Made by a program: the position numbers and the translations under genes
NCBI GenBank assembly: GCA_001513395.1
Contig: LFTP01000101.1
Coordinates: 1 to 8,485 of the forward strand
Length of the DNA: 8,485 bases
DNA from: Clostridia bacterium DTU080
GTDB taxonomy: Bacteria > Bacillota > Limnochordia > DTU080
Direction: 5' to 3'
Shown: positions 6,095-8,485 of the stretch, in pieces
Layout of the letters: every line of letters starts with the position of its first letter
How positions within the stretch are numbered: the stretch's first letter is position 1
Notes under the pieces: model-generated
Seen by the model: the letters and a program-made list of their open reading frames with translations, nothing else
Told to the model about the DNA's origin: nothing
Database searches by the model: none

Positions 6095-7480
6095 CTACGA
6101 ATTCAGAGGCTGAATCTCGGCTCCCTGCTGAGGAGCTCCGACTATAACCACATCATCAAAACCTCGAGTCTGAAGCCCGGAGTACAATTCAGGATGGTTC
6201 TTTTTGAGATATCCGCCGTAGTATCGATCGATCACCGTCTCCACGAAGGATTCGACTTTATCCTCGTGCACCAGATTGACCGTGCAGCCGCCAAACCCGG
6301 CACCGGTCAGTCTGGCTCCCACAGCCCCGGCCGAACGTGCCACACCGACAAGCTCGTCAAGCGCAGGACAGCTGATGCCGTAATCATCGCGACATGAAGC
6401 GTGCGAGGCGTTCATCAGTTCGCCAAAACGCAGCGCATCGCCCGCACTGAGAGCTTTGACCGACTTCTCCACCCGTTGACCTTCGGTGATCACATGGCGG
6501 ATCCGCCGCAGCAGTGGGAACCCTTCCGGCGGCGTGGGCAGAGTAGCGCCGTCAATCAACCGCATGTAGCGTGCGGCGACCTCTTGCGATGTGATACCTA
6601 AGTAATCCGCCACCTGCTGTTGAGTCCAGTGAGCATCGCCAAACAGCTTTTCCGCCTCTTCCAAAACCTGATCCGGAGACAGGGCCGACACAATCTCGGA
6701 GATACGCACCACTGATTGATCGACGCCGCGATCGCTCAAGGCTCGTGCCAGAACGGCAGTAGCAATGCGACACTCAATAGGTAACCGGTTGTACAAAAGA
6801 CGCGCCTCAGCGGTCTTGGGAGCCCGAATCATGCTATTGCAGATGACCACCCGATAGGCAGGCGGCAAATTGACGTGTGTGATGCGCAGAGGGAAGAAAT
6901 CGATCTTGAGAGCGCTTCCCGCCTGGGCCAGCAAAATGACGGCCTGATCCATGCCGCCGCCCATGGTACCCACGTATTGCTCAGCCGCCGCCATCTGCTC
7001 GGCCAGCTTCTCGCGATCAAACGACCATCCGTTAACGGTCAATTCAGCAAGGGCTGACGCTACCACGAGGGCCGAAGACGAGGACAATCCGGCCGCGGCG
7101 GGCAGACTGCTATCGATGAGGGCGGAAAAACCGCGGATGTCATTCAGCGCCTTTCCGCTCTCAAGCGCCTCAGTGACGATACCTTGCACGCCGGCCTTTA
7201 CATAGTTGCCCCAATCACCCGTGGCATACGGCGCAATTTGCGGGGAAATCGTAAACGTCCGCGGCTCGTAACGCTTAACTGTGTTATATACCTCCACACG
7301 TTGGTCCGTTCGCGGTGCCACAAGCAGGCGCACTTGACGTTCGATGGCCATAGGCATGACAGGCAGTCCGTTGTAGTCCGTATGCTCCCCGATCAGATTG
7401 ACACGACCGGGGACTCGTATGTAATGAGTAGGCTCAAGCCCTGTGAGTTCCTTGAACTGCGCCACCAGATGACTGGGCAT
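6095..7480 (-). CDS. galK: Galactokinase-family GHMP kinase, long GALK2-like form
   Basis: Galactokinases phosphorylate galactose, or GalNAc in GALK2, at C1 using ATP. The 461-residue product has the galactokinase signature GRVNLIGEHTDYNG with the catalytic arginine at R26. The GHMP phosphate-binding loop AGLSSSSA is at about 130-137, GGGMDQ carries the catalytic aspartate D178, and LTGAGFGGC is at 391-399. It is about 80 residues longer than E. coli GalK. The extra part (about 285-336) contains VADYLGITSQEVAARYM and then RIRHVITEGQRVE; both this and GELMNASHASCRD resemble human GALK2 and yeast Gal1 as I recall them. ATG at 7480 is preferred over the GTG at 7492, which overlaps the AAGGGGTG ribosome site. 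It lies 43 bases after the nucleotidyltransferase gene, probably in one operon. The sugar substrate cannot be fixed from sequence by eye. Confidence 0.93.
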   Translation of the reverse strand: MPSHLVAQFKELTGLEPTHYIRVPGRVNLIGEHTDYNGLPVMPMAIERQVRLLVAPRTDQRVEVYNTVKRYEPRTFTISPQIAPYATGDWGNYVKAGVQGIVTEALESGKALNDIRGFSALIDSSLPAAAGLSSSSALVVASALAELTVNGWSFDREKLAEQMAAAEQYVGTMGGGMDQAVILLAQAGSALKIDFFPLRITHVNLPPAYRVVICNSMIRAPKTAEARLLYNRLPIECRIATAVLARALSDRGVDQSVVRISEIVSALSPDQVLEEAEKLFGDAHWTQQQVADYLGITSQEVAARYMRLIDGATLPTPPEGFPLLRRIRHVITEGQRVEKSVKALSAGDALRFGELMNASHASCRDDYGISCPALDELVGVARSAGAVGARLTGAGFGGCTVNLVHEDKVESFVETVIDRYYGGYLKKNHPELYSGLQTRGFDDVVIVGAPQQGAEIQPLNS

Positions 7481-7489
7481 AACACAAGA

Positions 7490-7497
7490 CACCCCTT
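7490..7497 (-). promoter_or_regulatory. Ribosome binding site deciding the galK start
   Basis: AAGGGGTG on the minus strand ends nine bases before the ATG at 7480. It overlaps the alternative in-frame GTG at 7492, so the shorter protein is the likely product. Confidence 0.55.
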
Positions 7498-7523
7498 CAG
7501 TAGGCCTGACCGGCCGTCAAGGT

Positions 7524-8246
7524 CTATTCTTCCTTAAACAGCTCTTGTGCGGCTTCCACATCTTGCGGCGTACCGATGTCGCGCCAATATCCCTCGAGGG
7601 GATATCCCCGGATGTCGAGCCCGTCAGAAAGCATGGCCTGGATGGCATCGGGCAACTCATACTCGCCTCGCGCGCTCGGCCGCAGGCGGGCCGTGTACTC
7701 AAATATGACGGGATCGAATACATACATCCCGGCATTGTTCCAGTTTGTCGTCGATGTCCCTTTGGGCGGCTTTTCTATGATCCTCTCTACGCGATTGTCG
7801 GGCCCAAGATAGACAGCCGCGCCTTTATAGGGATCATCGATCCAGTTGAGTCCGAGGATGGCCCTGCTTTTTGTCTGCTCAAAGGTCTGAATCATACCCG
7901 CGTAGTTGGAAGCCGGCACCAAGATGTCCCCGTAGGTCATAAAAAACGGATTATCTCCGACAGCGTCTTTGGTCAAATGAAGAGCACTGCCCGTTCCGTC
8001 GGGGACTTCCTGCTTAACGTAACGAATGTTTACGCCCCAAGGAGTACCGTCTCCGAAGTACTGCTCTACCACTTCAGAAAGATATCCGACTACGATGACA
8101 AAATCGTGTACGCCTACCTTTGACAGTGCCAGGATGATCCTCTCGAGAGCCGGTTTGTCACCCACTTCCACCATCGGCTTGGGTTTCGTACGTGTCAGCT
8201 CTGCCAAACGCGTTCCCTTCCCGGCCGCCAGTATAACCGCTTTCAC
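7524..8246 (-). CDS. Sugar-1-phosphate nucleotidyltransferase (NTP_transferase family)
   Basis: This family makes NDP-sugars from NTP and a sugar-1-phosphate (RmlA, GalU and similar enzymes). The 240-residue product begins with the nucleotide-binding loop MKAVILAAGKGTRL. It has TKPKPM at 20-25, YGDI with a metal-binding aspartate at D107, IEKPP at about 157-161 for sugar-phosphate binding, NAGMYVF at 171-177 and GYWRDIGTPQD at about 219-229. The length fits a single catalytic domain without the C-terminal left-handed beta-helix of GlmU or GlgC. The start is the GTG at 8246, directly before the conserved KAVILAAG; a GTG at 8288 in the same frame would add 14 unlikely residues. Base and sugar specificity (dTDP, UDP or GDP) cannot be read by eye. 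The downstream galactokinase-like gene suggests it uses that kinase's product. Confidence 0.92.
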   Translation of the reverse strand: MKAVILAAGKGTRLAELTRTKPKPMVEVGDKPALERIILALSKVGVHDFVIVVGYLSEVVEQYFGDGTPWGVNIRYVKQEVPDGTGSALHLTKDAVGDNPFFMTYGDILVPASNYAGMIQTFEQTKSRAILGLNWIDDPYKGAAVYLGPDNRVERIIEKPPKGTSTTNWNNAGMYVFDPVIFEYTARLRPSARGEYELPDAIQAMLSDGLDIRGYPLEGYWRDIGTPQDVEAAQELFKEE

Positions 8247-8255
8247 CTTGATTAG

Positions 8256-8261
8256 CCCCCC
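8256..8261 (-). promoter_or_regulatory. G-run ribosome binding site of the nucleotidyltransferase gene
   Basis: GGGGGG on the minus strand lies nine bases before the GTG at 8246. It is a poor match to GGAGG but is the only purine-rich stretch near that start. A perfect 6-bp hairpin at 8266-8281 sits four bases upstream of it. Confidence 0.4.
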
Positions 8262-8265
8262 GCAA

Positions 8266-8281
8266 GCACCACGGATGGTGC
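8266..8281. repeat. Perfect 6-bp hairpin next to the ribosome site
   Basis: GCACCA (8266-8271) and TGGTGC (8276-8281) are exact reverse complements with a four-base loop. In the minus-strand mRNA the hairpin ends four bases before the G-run used as ribosome binding site, close enough to affect initiation. Confidence 0.6.
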
Positions 8282-8287
8282 GATCCA

Positions 8288-8323
8288 CCGAATAATCCGG
8301 TATCCACAGTACCGGATGATCGG
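8288..8323. repeat. Extended inverted repeat in the nucleotidyltransferase leader
   Basis: ATCCGGTA (8295-8302) and TACCGGAT (8310-8317) pair perfectly around a seven-base loop. CCGA (8288-8291) and TCGG (8320-8323) add a second stem outside a small 3-by-2 internal loop. It could be an RNA hairpin in the leader or a DNA operator; no T-run follows, so it is not a simple terminator. Confidence 0.65.
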
Positions 8324-8345
8324 CGACGAAATCTTAGTACAACCT

Positions 8346-8359
8346 CTGTCCTGACAGGA
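8346..8359. repeat. Overlapping short dyads upstream of the leader
   Basis: CTGTC-CT-GACAG (8346-8357) and TCCTG-A-CAGGA (8349-8359) are two overlapping short palindromes. They may be a protein-binding site near a promoter, though dyads this short also arise by chance. Confidence 0.35.
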
Positions 8360-8485
8360 GTGTAACAAACACAACACCCCTGCTCATCCTCGCCCATCTG
8401 CCGGATCCCATACACCTTACAGCGGGTATTATCCCCTCTGTCGATCTGGGCGTTCTTTACGGGCAGTAGAGTCGTGGTGTTTAAC

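Larger units (their letters stand above)
8247..8485. other. Leader or intergenic region upstream of the nucleotidyltransferase
   Basis: These 239 bases hold no convincing gene on either strand. They contain three inverted repeats (8266-8281, 8288-8323, 8346-8359) that would lie in the 5' leader if transcription starts upstream of them. A GATAAT near 8428-8433 on the minus strand looks like a -10 box but lacks a -35 partner. One minus-strand frame is open from the window edge for 18 codons to a TAA at 8431-8429 and could be the tail of an upstream gene, but this is too short to judge. Confidence 0.45.

Noticed and set aside
7507..7519. Small palindrome TGACCGGCCGTCA between the nucleotidyltransferase and galK genes
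   Set aside because: The arms are too short and there is no T-run, so it is not supported as a terminator or operator.
8158..8415. Minus-strand frame of 85 codons in the leader and start of the nucleotidyltransferase gene
   Set aside because: It runs into the nucleotidyltransferase in a different frame; the Cys-rich start (CCVCYTP) looked interesting but has no ribosome site and no recognisable fold.
8429..8485. Possible C-terminal tail of an upstream gene ending at a TAA
   Set aside because: Only 18 codons are visible and the sequence is hydrophilic and uninformative, so it cannot be told from chance.

Overview
The window looks like a chromosomal segment of a Bacillota (Firmicutes) bacterium from a spore-forming lineage. 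The main evidence is gene order: yebC, then a BofC-like gene, then ruvC-ruvA-ruvB and a DUF2905 gene, an arrangement I know from Bacillus and Clostridia relatives. Strong GGAGG-type ribosome binding sites and frequent GTG or TTG starts fit this. The DNA is moderately GC-rich by eye. I cannot name a genus. All recognisable genes lie on the minus strand, so transcription runs from high to low coordinates. No rRNA, tRNA, CRISPR array, insertion sequence or prophage gene was seen.

Region A (8485 to 6095): a 5' leader of about 240 bases with several short inverted repeats precedes a two-gene unit. The first gene is a nucleotidyltransferase of the sugar-1-phosphate NTP transferase family. The second is a GHMP kinase of the galactokinase family. 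Together they could turn a free sugar into sugar-1-phosphate and then into an NDP-sugar. The kinase is long (461 residues) and resembles eukaryotic GALK2/Gal1 more than the short E. coli GalK type.

Region B (6094 to 4512): after an intergenic stretch with a long bulged inverted repeat comes an orphan gene of 60 codons predicted to be helical. It is followed by a CDP-alcohol phosphatidyltransferase (PgsA type) and a PrsW-type intramembrane protease. A perfect 11-bp inverted repeat has the stop codon of the small gene in its loop.

Region C (4511 to 1): a tightly packed run of yebC, a bofC-like gene, ruvC, ruvA, ruvB, a DUF2905 membrane protein and recO, with recO cut off by the window edge. 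Gaps are 18 to 92 bases, and DUF2905 overlaps ruvB by 8 bases. This is probably one operon joining Holliday-junction processing (RuvABC) to RecO, which works in the RecFOR pathway.

Most of the window is ordinary housekeeping DNA. I found no convincing novel multi-gene system. The points most worth a second look are the GALK2-like kinase with its nucleotidyltransferase, the structured leader and intergenic inverted repeats, and the two small proteins of unknown function.
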